This document shows, piece by piece, positions 46,024-54,327 of a DNA stretch of 64,000 bases. A program made the translations under genes and the position numbers. The first letter of the stretch is position 1, and every line of letters starts with the position of its first letter. The DNA is from Hippea sp. KM1 (lineage in GTDB: Bacteria > Campylobacterota_A > Desulfurellia > Desulfurellales > Hippeaceae), in assembly GCF_000526195.1 (NCBI RefSeq), contig NZ_JAFP01000001.1, positions 1,252,014 to 1,316,013 of the forward strand. The letters are read 5' to 3'. The notes beneath the pieces are model-generated. The model was not told where the DNA came from, did no database searches, and saw only the letters and a list, made by a program, of their open reading frames with translations.

Positions 46024-46053
46024 AGTATAATATCAAAGTCTGCTAACAATCAA
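46024..46053 (-). promoter_or_regulatory. Candidate promoter of the antitoxin-like gene
   Basis: On the minus strand TTGATT (46053-46048), an 18-base spacer and TATACT (46029-46024). Confidence 0.45.
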
Positions 46054-46091
46054 GCAATAAGACAATTTTACTCAAATACCACTCTTTAAAC

Positions 46092-46120
46092 TTGCATAAT
46101 TTTCACAAGAGTGATATAAA
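46092..46120 (+). promoter_or_regulatory. Promoter of the polyamine operon
   Basis: TTGCAT (46092-46097) and TATAAA (46115-46120), spacer 17 bases. The predicted start near 46127 gives a leader of about 60 bases carrying a stem-loop. Confidence 0.6.
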
Positions 46121-46132
46121 GATTAACTGTTG

Positions 46133-46152
46133 TCATGCCTGCAAAGGCATGA
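46133..46152 (+). promoter_or_regulatory. 5'-leader stem-loop of the polyamine operon
   Basis: TCATGCCT and AGGCATGA form a perfect eight-pair stem around a GCAA tetraloop, about six bases from the predicted mRNA 5' end. There is no T run after it, so it is not a terminator; it may protect the mRNA or regulate it. Confidence 0.5.
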
Positions 46153-46186
46153 GAAAACTTTTAAAAGAAAAAAGGAGGGCACATGA

Positions 46187-46609
46187 GTGAAGGCACTCGG
46201 AAGACACGTTTTGGCTGAGTACTTTGGATGTGAAAAGGAACTTCTAAACGACCCAAAGGCTTTGGAGAAGCACCTTATTGAGGCTGCTAAGGCGGCCAAT
46301 GCCACCGTTATCTCTTCCTCATTTAGAACCTTCGAACCCTTCGGGGTTAGCGGCGTTGTCATCGTCGCAGAATCCCACTTAGCCATCCATACATGGCCTG
46401 AATACGGCTTTGCAGCGGTTGATTTCTTTACATGTGGCGACTCTTCCAATCCATGGAAAGCCCATGAGTATCTAAAGAGTGTTCTAAAACCCTCAAAAAC
46501 AGAGGAAAAAGAGGTCTTGCGAGGGGTTTTAGACATAGAGAACCTAAGCTTCAAGCCGTTTTTAATAGAGCAACAAAAAAGAGAAAACAATAGCGCTGCT
46601 TTTGTTTGA
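46187..46609 (+). CDS. speD: S-adenosylmethionine decarboxylase proenzyme (SpeH/SpeD type)
   Basis: Makes decarboxylated SAM for spermidine. The prokaryotic proenzyme signature AESHLAIHTWPEYG holds the serine that self-cleaves to the pyruvoyl group; the C-terminal CGDSSNPWKA block holds the catalytic cysteine. The first codon is GTG (MKALGRHVLAEYFGC), behind AAAGGAGG. An ATG four bases upstream at 46183 is in another frame and soon stops. At 140 residues it is normal size. Confidence 0.92.
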   Translation: MKALGRHVLAEYFGCEKELLNDPKALEKHLIEAAKAANATVISSSFRTFEPFGVSGVVIVAESHLAIHTWPEYGFAAVDFFTCGDSSNPWKAHEYLKSVLKPSKTEEKEVLRGVLDIENLSFKPFLIEQQKRENNSAAFV

Positions 46610-46635
46610 TTTTTATTTTTAGGAGGAAACCATAG

Positions 46636-47109
46636 ATGTTCAATAGGGCTCCCAACATTTATGCAATTAAAGCAGCAGAAGCCGAAGGCTTTAGCCCCTT
46701 AAATGCATTTGATGTGGCCTTATTAAAAAGCGGCGTTGGAAATACAAACCTGGTGAAAATGAGCTCTATACTTCCCCCATCCTGCAAAAAAAAGGAGCAT
46801 ATAGAATTACCCCCGGGGGATTTAGTACCCGTTGCCTATGCAGCGCTAACATCCAGTAAAAAGGGACAGAGAATAGCAGCAGCAGTGGCAATAGCCATAC
46901 CAAAAGACCCCACCAAAAACGGTCTAATCATGGAATTTGAGGATTACAACATAACAAAGGAAGAGGCTGAAAAACAGGTAAGAAAGATGGCCGAGTGGGG
47001 CATGAAGTATCGTGGTTTCGAAATAGACAGAATCGAGAGCATCTCGGTTGACCATGTGGTTGAAGAACACGGGGCTGTATTTGCCTGCGTGGTTTTATGG
47101 TGGGAGTAA
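46636..47109 (+). CDS. Pyruvoyl-dependent arginine decarboxylase
   Basis: Converts arginine to agmatine. The 157-residue proenzyme has GVGNTNLVKMSSILPPSCK, where the Ser after KMS is the self-cleavage site, and later ERxxKQV-like EEAEKQVRKMAEWGMKYRG. AGGAGG precedes the start. With speB downstream it forms the agmatine route to putrescine. The common symbols are pdaD or pvlArgDC-type. Confidence 0.9.
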   Translation: MFNRAPNIYAIKAAEAEGFSPLNAFDVALLKSGVGNTNLVKMSSILPPSCKKKEHIELPPGDLVPVAYAALTSSKKGQRIAAAVAIAIPKDPTKNGLIMEFEDYNITKEEAEKQVRKMAEWGMKYRGFEIDRIESISVDHVVEEHGAVFACVVLWWE

Positions 47110-47943
47110 ATGAGGTTTTACTGCTCACTTCCCAACATTAAAAAAGCAAAAACAGTGCTGGTGGGTGTGCCTTACGATGGCACATCCACCTATAGACCCG
47201 GCTCAAGATTTGCACCACAAGCCATAAGGGAAGCATCATACGGTATAGAATCATACAGCCCGTATCAGGATAAAGACTTAAGGGATATAAGGTTTTACGA
47301 CATCGGCGATATGCCTCTAAGTTATGGTGATAAAAAACTCAACCTCAACATAATAGAGCTGTTCATATCAAAGCTCATCTCAAAGGGCAGAAGGGTTGTT
47401 TCCTTAGGGGGTGAGCACCTCATAACCTATCCAATCGTGAAGGCTCATGCCAAAAAATACAAGGATTTAACCGTTTTACAACTCGATGCCCATAGCGATT
47501 TAATAGATTCATTCAGGGGGGAGACCTATTCACACGCAACGGTCATGAGGCGTTGCTCAGAGTTGGTGGGTTTTGAAAACCTCTATCAGTTAGGCATAAG
47601 GAGCATGGTAAAGGAAGATAGGCTCCTGCCGCTAAGGGATGTCAATATGGGGCTGTTTGACCTATCAAAGGCCCAAGAGTTTTTGGAAAGGATAAAGGAC
47701 AGACCCATATACCTAACAATAGACCTGGATGTGCTCGATCCATCCATATTCAATGGAACAGGCACACCAGAACCCGGCGGCATCTCCTATAAAGAACTCA
47801 TAGAATTCATAAAGCTCTTGAAAGGCAAAAGAATCGTCGGAGCCGATATTGTTGAGCTATCGCCTCATTACGATGCAAGCGGTGTATCATCGGTGGTGGC
47901 TGCAAGTATAACCAAAGAGATACTACTGCTTATCAACGATTAA
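47110..47943 (+). CDS. speB: Agmatinase
   Basis: Hydrolyses agmatine to putrescine and urea. The ureohydrolase dinuclear manganese ligands are all present: GGEHLITYP, LDAHSDL and LDVLDPS. 277 residues is typical. It starts directly after the decarboxylase stop. Its last 11 bases overlap the end of the converging HAD gene. Urea made here may be relevant to the urea-transporter-like protein at 57.4 kb, a loose link only. A spermidine synthase gene is not in the window. Confidence 0.9.
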   Translation: MRFYCSLPNIKKAKTVLVGVPYDGTSTYRPGSRFAPQAIREASYGIESYSPYQDKDLRDIRFYDIGDMPLSYGDKKLNLNIIELFISKLISKGRRVVSLGGEHLITYPIVKAHAKKYKDLTVLQLDAHSDLIDSFRGETYSHATVMRRCSELVGFENLYQLGIRSMVKEDRLLPLRDVNMGLFDLSKAQEFLERIKDRPIYLTIDLDVLDPSIFNGTGTPEPGGISYKELIEFIKLLKGKRIVGADIVELSPHYDASGVSSVVAASITKEILLLIND

Positions 47944-48547
47944 CCACATCAATCGGTATATCCTCAAAAAACCTAACATTGAGATGCCCTTTGGAGGCGT
48001 GTTTACCCACATGTATGCTGAATATACCCAACGATTTGGCGGTCTCTATATTCCTCTCAAAATCATCCGCCATTATGTAATCCTCAGCCTTCGTCTGATT
48101 GATAATCTTTACATAGGGGTACTTGTGCGGCTTACCTATAAAATCGGCGCTTATTATATCAAATATGTCAACAAACAGATCCTCAACACCAAGCAAAGAC
48201 AACACCTTTTGTGCATGCTTAAGCGGCGCATTGGTAAAGGCGATCTTGACCGCCTCCATCTTCTTTAGCTTCTCCCTCAAGGCTGGGTTGGGTTTTATCA
48301 AGGAATCCAAATCAACATCATGGGTATATTCCAAAAAATGGTAAGGGTCTATGTTGTAATGCCTCATAAGGCCAGCCATCGTTGTGCCGTATGTATGCCA
48401 ATACTCTATCCTTTTTCTTGGCACCTCTTTTTCGTCCATACCAAGGAACTCAACCATATAGCTGTTGATTCTTTTATCCACAAGCTCAAATACGCCGCTT
48501 TCCTCAGGGTATAAGGTATTATCCACATCAACCAAAAAGACCTTCAT
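47933..48547 (-). CDS. HAD-family hydrolase, pyrimidine 5'-nucleotidase-like
   Basis: A 204-residue HAD phosphatase of the SDT1/YjjG-like group: VDVDNTLYPEESG (motif I with two Asp), FTNAPLKHA (motif II Thr), the Lys in IGKPHKYPY and MADDFERN (motif IV). Substrate cannot be read from the sequence; nucleoside monophosphates are common for the group. The first base of its ATG coincides with the predicted transcription start. Confidence 0.85.
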   Translation of the reverse strand: MKVFLVDVDNTLYPEESGVFELVDKRINSYMVEFLGMDEKEVPRKRIEYWHTYGTTMAGLMRHYNIDPYHFLEYTHDVDLDSLIKPNPALREKLKKMEAVKIAFTNAPLKHAQKVLSLLGVEDLFVDIFDIISADFIGKPHKYPYVKIINQTKAEDYIMADDFERNIETAKSLGIFSIHVGKHASKGHLNVRFFEDIPIDVVNR

Positions 48548-48553
48548 GTTTAA

Positions 48554-48582
48554 ATTTTACACCAACGCAGTACAAATATCTA
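48554..48582 (-). promoter_or_regulatory. Leaderless promoter of the HAD gene
   Basis: On the minus strand TAGATA (48582-48577), a 17-base spacer and TAAAAT (48559-48554). The seventh base after the box is the A of the ATG (48547). Confidence 0.5.
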
Positions 48583-48603
48583 CCCAAATTGAATGGCTTT
48601 GTG

Positions 48604-48609
48604 TATAAT
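48604..48609 (+). promoter_or_regulatory. Leaderless -10 box of the NUDIX gene
   Basis: A perfect TATAAT; the seventh base after it is the A of the ATG at 48616. The GTG preceding box is identical to that before the GlcD-like gene (TTGTGTATAAT). The -35 region overlaps that of the divergent HAD promoter and is weak. Confidence 0.55.
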
Positions 48610-48615
48610 TTTTCT

Positions 48616-49176
48616 ATGTTGATAGAAAAACTGAAAAGCTCGCTAAACGGAGAACACAGTCCAATATCCACAAATGCCAAAGAGTCTGCTGTTATAATAC
48701 CGCTTCTAAAAACAGAAAGCGGCTGGCTTGTGATCTTTGAAAAAAAGCCCTCCTACGATAGGCTCCACCCATCTCAGATATCCTTCCCAGGCGGCTCAAG
48801 GGAAGAAAAGGACAAAACCTTTATCGATACGGCCGTAAGGGAAACCGAGGAAGAATTAGGCATAAAAAGGCAAAACATAGAAATCATAGGGGCGGTGGAG
48901 CCCACAAAAACCCTGACGACGAACTTCATCATCTACCCGTTTGTTGGCCTGATAAGACAAAATCCTCCCTATAGCATAAACACCCAAGAGGTGGAAAAAA
49001 TCATTTTCATACCGCTTGACTATTTAATAGACAACTCACCCATACCCATAGGAATCTATACATTTAGAGGCAGGCAAAGAAAAACGCCAATGCTGAACTA
49101 TAAGGGTGAAATAATATGGGGTGCAACGGCAAGAATATTAAATAAATTCATACCCATCGTAAAATCGATACTATGA
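48616..49176 (+). CDS. NUDIX hydrolase, CoA pyrophosphatase-like (NudL group)
   Basis: The UPF0035/NudL pattern LHPSQISFPGGSREEKD runs into the Nudix box TAVRETEEELGI. Members split CoA or related diphosphates. The frame extends to 48589 upstream, but the promoter geometry puts the start at the ATG at 48616 (187 residues). It overlaps the antiporter gene by 4 bases. Confidence 0.85.
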   Translation: MLIEKLKSSLNGEHSPISTNAKESAVIIPLLKTESGWLVIFEKKPSYDRLHPSQISFPGGSREEKDKTFIDTAVRETEEELGIKRQNIEIIGAVEPTKTLTTNFIIYPFVGLIRQNPPYSINTQEVEKIIFIPLDYLIDNSPIPIGIYTFRGRQRKTPMLNYKGEIIWGATARILNKFIPIVKSIL

Positions 49177-50372
49177 TAGATTCACTAACCCTGATTGTCA
49201 TATTGAGCTTTATCATACCCATCATAGCTGCAAGGATAACAAGGGATTTGGTGCCGTCTGTGGCCTTTGAGATATTCGTCGGGTTTCTTATAGGAAAAAG
49301 CGGCCTAAATCTAATACACACAGGCTCAGAGACCATAGAATTCCTCTCCAATTTCGGATTAGCCTTTCTGATGTTCTTGGGAGGGCTTGAAACCCAGATT
49401 ACAACAAAAAAGCACGCAGGCGGATTTGTCAACTCACCGTATTCCTTAGCGACAATGATATTCATCTTAACATTTGCGGCATCGTGGTTTATGTCCTCTT
49501 TTTTGATTAAACTCTTCCACTGCTCAAAAAGCGTCTTCTATATGACCCTGATTTTTTCAACCACATCGGTTGCTATCGTCTTTCCAACCCTAAAATCCAG
49601 AGCAGACCTAAAAAGCACATACAAGCAAACCCTCCTCTATGCGGCCTTTTTAGCGGATTTTCTGACCCTCATAGCCATAACCCTATTTTCGTTGTATAAG
49701 GAGAAAAACAGAATAACATCGGAGATACTCATATTCTTTCTATTGATAACCGTGGTATTTCTATTTATAGGCCTCATCAAGAAGGCCCCAGAGAACCAGA
49801 ACATAACAAAGCCCTTTCAGATGGTTAAATACAAACCCCATATACAGATAGGTATCAGGGGCTCCTTTGCCATTCTATTCTTCTTTATATTCCTATCTGA
49901 GAAGTTGGGAGTTGAGGTCATATTGGGGAGCTTTCTTGCAGGCATCATCATATCAAATCTAAACAAAAGCAGGGTTAAGGTATTAAGGGCCAAGCTTGAC
50001 GCTATAGGATACGGCTTCTTTATACCGGTTTTTTTCATATATCAGGGGGCCAAATCCTCAATACCCATAAAAGCCGAGGCGGGGATTGAGTTTATAGCAA
50101 TAACGGTCATAGGGGCAATGGCCATAAAGGTGGTTGCAAGCCTGCCGCTTCTGATCAGGTTCTCCTTAAAAGAAACATTGGCTGGGGGGTTCCTTCTAAG
50201 CGGTAGACTCAGCCTGATAATTGCAGCAAGCATAATTGGACTGAAATTAAACCTCATAAACAAGGAGATCAACTCGGCTATCATAATCCTTGCCGCTATA
50301 ACCTGCATACTCTCCCCTTCCCTATTCAATATAATACTAAAGCCCAAAAAACGGATGCTATTTAACGATTAA
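49173..50372 (+). CDS. Cation:proton antiporter (CPA2/KefB-type membrane domain)
   Basis: A 399-residue membrane protein with about 12-13 spans and the Na/H-exchanger fold seen in Kef/NapA proteins: EIFVGFLIGKSGL, LAFLMFLGGLE, TTSVAIVFPTL and LGSFLAGIIISNL. It lacks the cytoplasmic TrkA-N domain of Kef channels. It exchanges Na+ or K+ for protons by family; ion choice unknown. Confidence 0.85.
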   Translation: MIDSLTLIVILSFIIPIIAARITRDLVPSVAFEIFVGFLIGKSGLNLIHTGSETIEFLSNFGLAFLMFLGGLETQITTKKHAGGFVNSPYSLATMIFILTFAASWFMSSFLIKLFHCSKSVFYMTLIFSTTSVAIVFPTLKSRADLKSTYKQTLLYAAFLADFLTLIAITLFSLYKEKNRITSEILIFFLLITVVFLFIGLIKKAPENQNITKPFQMVKYKPHIQIGIRGSFAILFFFIFLSEKLGVEVILGSFLAGIIISNLNKSRVKVLRAKLDAIGYGFFIPVFFIYQGAKSSIPIKAEAGIEFIAITVIGAMAIKVVASLPLLIRFSLKETLAGGFLLSGRLSLIIAASIIGLKLNLINKEINSAIIILAAITCILSPSLFNIILKPKKRMLFND

Positions 50373-50378
50373 TTTTCC

Positions 50379-50407
50379 TTGCTTATACAGAAAAGATATT
50401 CTAAAAT
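50379..50407 (+). promoter_or_regulatory. Candidate promoter of the membrane-anchored protein gene
   Basis: TTGCTT (50379-50384) and TAAAAT (50402-50407), spacer 17 bases, between the antiporter stop and an AGGAGGAGG ribosome site. Confidence 0.5.
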
Positions 50408-50432
50408 TAGAAAAATCCAGGAGGAGGAAACA

Positions 50433-51479
50433 ATGAAAAAGGGATTGGTGGCCGTTGTAATTGGTTTGGTTGTTGCGATTAGTATAATCGGATACTTCTT
50501 TGCCAACACATATGCCCAAAAAAGGGCCAAGGCCGAGGTTGAAAGCTTCTTAAAGGAGGCAAATCTCGAAGGGGATGTAAATTACAAGACATTAAAGGCA
50601 AATATATTCTCAAAAAGCGTAAAGTTAGAGGGTGTTCAATGGGATATACAAAACACCAAACAAACGGTGGGTGAGCTAAACATAAAAACACTAACCATTT
50701 CGGGTAATCCGAAAGAGAGCTTTACTGTAAAGATGGAAAATATAGAACTCATCAACCTCAACTCAGACTCACCGACAGAACTCATAGGAAAACCGCTATT
50801 TGAGGCAAAGAACGGCTATTGGGATGTAAAAAGAAGCGATGGCAACATGGACATAAGATTCTCACTTGACGATATAAAGCTAAACAAAATGCTTATAAAC
50901 TCACTCGTAAAAGAAGAGAAGCAGGCCAAAGAAATCATGACAAAGGTGCTTAGGCTGGACAATCCCATATACATAAAAGCCCATTACATAATAAACAAAG
51001 ACAAGGGCATACTAAACATAGACAAATACCAGATAGACTTCAAAAACAACCTAAAGGTCAGCTATAGTTTCTATGTAACCAACATAGATTATCAGGGCTT
51101 TGAGAATGTAGCAAAGCAGCTAAGATCCAACAAAGGCGACCCGTTGATGGTTTTGAGCCTATTGTCAAAGCTATACACGATGAAACCCATAAACTTAAGC
51201 TTTAGCATAACCAACGAAGGCGTGGTTGACAGGGCCCTGGATTTTATAAAAAAGGAGACCAACACATCAAAGGATCAGCTCAGGCAACAACTCAGCGCAT
51301 CACTAAACAACACTCCGTTTTTAGGTTATGAAAAGCCGATCGAAAACTTCATTACATCAGATTCAGACAAGATAACGATAACAATAGAAAACCCAAGAAA
51401 ACTCAGCGTCGCAGACCTGATCACAACGCTAAAAACACAACCCGTTTTGAAGGTGTTCAAGGTCGATATCTCAAACTAA
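50433..51479 (+). CDS. Membrane-anchored hypothetical protein, 348 aa
   Basis: One N-terminal hydrophobic helix (about 4-24) probably anchors an extracytoplasmic body. The body is a series of beta strands and turns (LKANIFSKSVKLEGVQW, LSFSITNEG) that recall DUF945/AsmA-like envelope proteins, but the match is too weak for a firm name. The frame extends to 50379, but the ATG at 50433 sits behind GGAGGAGG. Confidence 0.55.
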   Translation: MKKGLVAVVIGLVVAISIIGYFFANTYAQKRAKAEVESFLKEANLEGDVNYKTLKANIFSKSVKLEGVQWDIQNTKQTVGELNIKTLTISGNPKESFTVKMENIELINLNSDSPTELIGKPLFEAKNGYWDVKRSDGNMDIRFSLDDIKLNKMLINSLVKEEKQAKEIMTKVLRLDNPIYIKAHYIINKDKGILNIDKYQIDFKNNLKVSYSFYVTNIDYQGFENVAKQLRSNKGDPLMVLSLLSKLYTMKPINLSFSITNEGVVDRALDFIKKETNTSKDQLRQQLSASLNNTPFLGYEKPIENFITSDSDKITITIENPRKLSVADLITTLKTQPVLKVFKVDISN

Positions 51480-51493
51480 ACAAGGAGGGCAAG

Positions 51494-51865
51494 ATGCGCA
51501 TCAATACAAAAAATGCACCCGAGGCTTTAGGGCCTTACTCCCAGGCCATCAAAAAGGGCGACTTCTGCTTTGTATCCATGCAGCTGGGCATTGACCCCTC
51601 AAACGGAGAGATTGTTTCGAATGATGTAAAAGAACAGACAAGAAGGGTTATAGAGAATATAGGGACCATACTGAAGGAGGCCGGGTTTTCTTTGGATGAT
51701 GTGGTAAAGGCCACGCTGTATCTGACAGACCTTGGGGATTTCTCTGCTGTTAACGATGTTTACGGTGAATACTTTAAAAACAAACCGGCAAGGTCGCTTG
51801 TAATACAATCAGCCATGCCAAAAGGGGCAAGGGTCGCATTGGATGTTATTGCTATGAGGGGATAG
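51494..51865 (+). CDS. ridA: RidA-family enamine/imine deaminase
   Basis: A 123-residue YjgF/RidA protein with PEALGPYSQAIKKGDF, the conserved Arg in PARSLVIQS and the closing block KGARVALDVIAMRG. It removes reactive 2-aminoacrylate-type intermediates. AAGGAGGG precedes the start; the gene overlaps none but is only four bases from the ligase. Confidence 0.92.
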   Translation: MRINTKNAPEALGPYSQAIKKGDFCFVSMQLGIDPSNGEIVSNDVKEQTRRVIENIGTILKEAGFSLDDVVKATLYLTDLGDFSAVNDVYGEYFKNKPARSLVIQSAMPKGARVALDVIAMRG

Positions 51866-51868
51866 AAG

Positions 51869-53344
51869 ATGAACATCTCACAGAAGATCCTCGACTCGTT
51901 GGAAGGCAACCCCAATAAGCGGCTTGTGTTTGAGGATACGATATACACATACGGATACATCGCCTCAATGATAAGAAAGGCTGCATCTTTACTTAGAAAG
52001 CTGGGCGTATCATTTGGCGATAGGGTTGCCCTTCAGCTGCCAAAATCCATGGAGTTTATCTATTTTCACTTTGCCAACATGCTGATAGGTGCAATAACAC
52101 TGCCCTTAAACCCCTCATATTCAGAAGCAGAAACCGAGTATTACTTAAGCGACTCAGGCAGTTATCTTTTTATCACAACAAAGGAAAACAGTCAAAGGTT
52201 GAAAGGCGTTATCGATAGACTAAAAATAAAAACATTCCTCGTTGATGAGGAGATGGATAAAATAAACGATGTTGGTGAATATAAAGAAAAACCAACAACC
52301 CAACCCGACGATGTGGCGATTATCGCCTATACATCAGGAACGACAGGCAGAAGCAAGGGGGCTATGATAACCCACAAAAACCTGATTACAAACATGGAAG
52401 CCCTAAAAAAACTCTGGCGTATGACCGATAAAGACAAATTGCTCCATGTCTTGCCCATATTCCATGTTCACGGGTTGGTCGTGGCACTCCAGGGTGGTCT
52501 AAATGCAGCAATGGACATAGTAATGCATGAAAAATTCGACCCGATAAGGACGCTAAAAACCATAGAAAGCGAAAGAATTACGCTATTCATGGGCGTCCCA
52601 ACCATATACTCACGCCTTACCGATGCCCTTCAAAAATTGGAAGGCAGGATAGACCTCTCCTCCATGAGATTGTTTATATCCGGCTCTGCCCCCTTAACAA
52701 AGGTGTTGTTTGAGAAATTCTATAGCCTAACAGGACATAGGATACTGGAAAGATACGGCATGAGCGAGGCAGGTATGATTACATCAAATCCCTATGAGCC
52801 CAAAGAGAGGATACCCCTAAGCGTGGGATACCCGCTTGAGGGATGCTCCATAAAGATAGTAAAAGATGGCAAAGAGGCAAAACCGTTTGAGGTGGGAGAG
52901 GTCTACATAAAGGGCACCAATGTTTTTAAAGGCTATTGGCAAATGCCCAAGAAAACGGAAGAGTCATTCGACAACGGCTGGTTTAAAAGCGGGGATCTGG
53001 GTTATACAGATAATTCAGGAAGGCTATTTTTGGTGGGAAGAGCCAAAGAGCTCATAATAACCGGAGGGTTGAATGTCTATCCAAAAGAGGTGGAAAATGT
53101 CTTAGACAGCCATCCAGATGTAAAAGAGAGCGCCGTTTTCGGTGTAAAAGACGACGATTTCGGCGAGAGGGTGGAGGCTGCCGTTGTTTTAGACAAAGGG
53201 ATAGATCCGCAGGATTTAATCGATTACTGCAAAAAGAACCTTGCCCATTACAAATGCCCAAAGCGCATACACATACTGGACGAGTTGCCCAAAAATGCAA
53301 TGGGTAAGGTGCAGAAAAACATATTAATTGAGAGGTTTTCTTGA
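51869..53344 (+). CDS. Acyl-CoA synthetase (AMP-forming)
   Basis: A 491-residue ANL ligase. The AMP-binding motif IAYTSGTTGRSKGAMITH, the YGMSEAGM A5 motif, GWFKSGDLGY (A7), and the C-terminal lysine in PKNAMGKVQKN are intact. The closest flavour is the malonyl-/medium-chain acyl-CoA synthetase group, but the acid substrate is not certain. Confidence 0.85.
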   Translation: MNISQKILDSLEGNPNKRLVFEDTIYTYGYIASMIRKAASLLRKLGVSFGDRVALQLPKSMEFIYFHFANMLIGAITLPLNPSYSEAETEYYLSDSGSYLFITTKENSQRLKGVIDRLKIKTFLVDEEMDKINDVGEYKEKPTTQPDDVAIIAYTSGTTGRSKGAMITHKNLITNMEALKKLWRMTDKDKLLHVLPIFHVHGLVVALQGGLNAAMDIVMHEKFDPIRTLKTIESERITLFMGVPTIYSRLTDALQKLEGRIDLSSMRLFISGSAPLTKVLFEKFYSLTGHRILERYGMSEAGMITSNPYEPKERIPLSVGYPLEGCSIKIVKDGKEAKPFEVGEVYIKGTNVFKGYWQMPKKTEESFDNGWFKSGDLGYTDNSGRLFLVGRAKELIITGGLNVYPKEVENVLDSHPDVKESAVFGVKDDDFGERVEAAVVLDKGIDPQDLIDYCKKNLAHYKCPKRIHILDELPKNAMGKVQKNILIERFS

Positions 53345-53375
53345 TGCCTATGGTCAGGATGTTGATTTTTTTGGG

Positions 53376-53404
53376 TTGACTTTGGTCAAGATATGTGATA
53401 TATC
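53376..53404 (+). promoter_or_regulatory. Promoter of the glycyl radical enzyme operon
   Basis: TTGACT (53376-53381), a 17-base spacer and TATATC (53399-53404). A palindrome TGATATATCA (53397-53406) overlaps the -10 box and may be an operator. Confidence 0.6.
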
Positions 53405-53425
53405 AGATATCAGAGGGGTAGAAAA

Positions 53426-54325
53426 ATGAGAGGTTTGATCTTCGACATTAAACGATACTCAATCCATGATGGGCCTGGCGTTAGAACAACCGTATTCTTT
53501 AAGGGTTGCCCCTTGAGGTGTCTGTGGTGCCACAATCCGGAAAGCCAAAAGCCCTATCAGCAGATAATCTATTACGAACAAAAGTGCATAAGATGCCTAA
53601 CATGCAAGGCCGTCTGCGAAAAGAAGGCTATATCGTTTATCAACAACAGGATAGAGATAAACACCCGCCTCTGCGACATGTGCGGCAAATGCTGGCAGAA
53701 CTGCCCAACAAACGCCTTGGAGGTTGTGGGGCAATACTATGAAATAGATGAGCTAATCAAGGAGTTAACAAAAGATTCCGTATTCTTTGAGGACGGTGGG
53801 GGCATAACCATCTCAGGGGGTGAGCCGTTTGTCCAATACGACTTCTTAATGGAACTGCTAAAGGCGCTAAAGGAAAAGGGTCTGCATATAGCCCTCGACA
53901 CAACGGGTTATACAGCAGAAGAAAAGCTCCTATCGACGGTTGAGTTTGTGGATCTATACCTGTATGATTTAAAAATCATGGATCCATCCAAGCACAAACG
54001 ATACACAGGCGTCGATAACAAAACAATACTCAGCAACTTAGAGGCACTGGATAAAAAAGATGCAAAAATTGCAATCAGAATACCAATAATTCCAACAATC
54101 AACGATGATGAGGAAAATATAAATGCAACAATAGATTTCCTAAAACAACTAAACAATGTGGTTTCGGTTGACCTTCTGCCGTATCACTCCATGATGGTGG
54201 ATAAATACAAGAGGCTAAAGATGCCGTTTCTGCTTGGTGATATCAAAAAACCAACCGATGAGGAGATGGAAAGGCTTAAGGAAGCCTTTCAAAACGAGGG
54301 TTTTAGAGTAAACATAGGAGGTTAA
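53426..54325 (+). CDS. Glycyl radical enzyme activating protein (radical SAM)
   Basis: A 299-residue activase with CPLRCLWCHNPESQ (CxxxCxxC cluster), a ferredoxin insert with two [4Fe-4S] sites (CIRCLTCKAVC and CDMCGKCWQNC) and ISGGEPFVQYDF. The inserted ferredoxin marks activases of lyase/dehydratase-type enzymes rather than PflA. It precedes its enzyme by two bases. Confidence 0.88.
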   Translation: MRGLIFDIKRYSIHDGPGVRTTVFFKGCPLRCLWCHNPESQKPYQQIIYYEQKCIRCLTCKAVCEKKAISFINNRIEINTRLCDMCGKCWQNCPTNALEVVGQYYEIDELIKELTKDSVFFEDGGGITISGGEPFVQYDFLMELLKALKEKGLHIALDTTGYTAEEKLLSTVEFVDLYLYDLKIMDPSKHKRYTGVDNKTILSNLEALDKKDAKIAIRIPIIPTINDDEENINATIDFLKQLNNVVSVDLLPYHSMMVDKYKRLKMPFLLGDIKKPTDEEMERLKEAFQNEGFRVNIGG

Positions 54326-54327
54326 AA

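Noticed and set aside
46183..46218. ATG as the start of speD
   Set aside because: It is in a different frame and ends after 11 codons; the conserved N-terminus begins at GTG 46187.
46123..46590. Minus-strand frame of 155 codons
   Set aside because: It is a shadow of the speD gene, which carries the self-cleavage signature.
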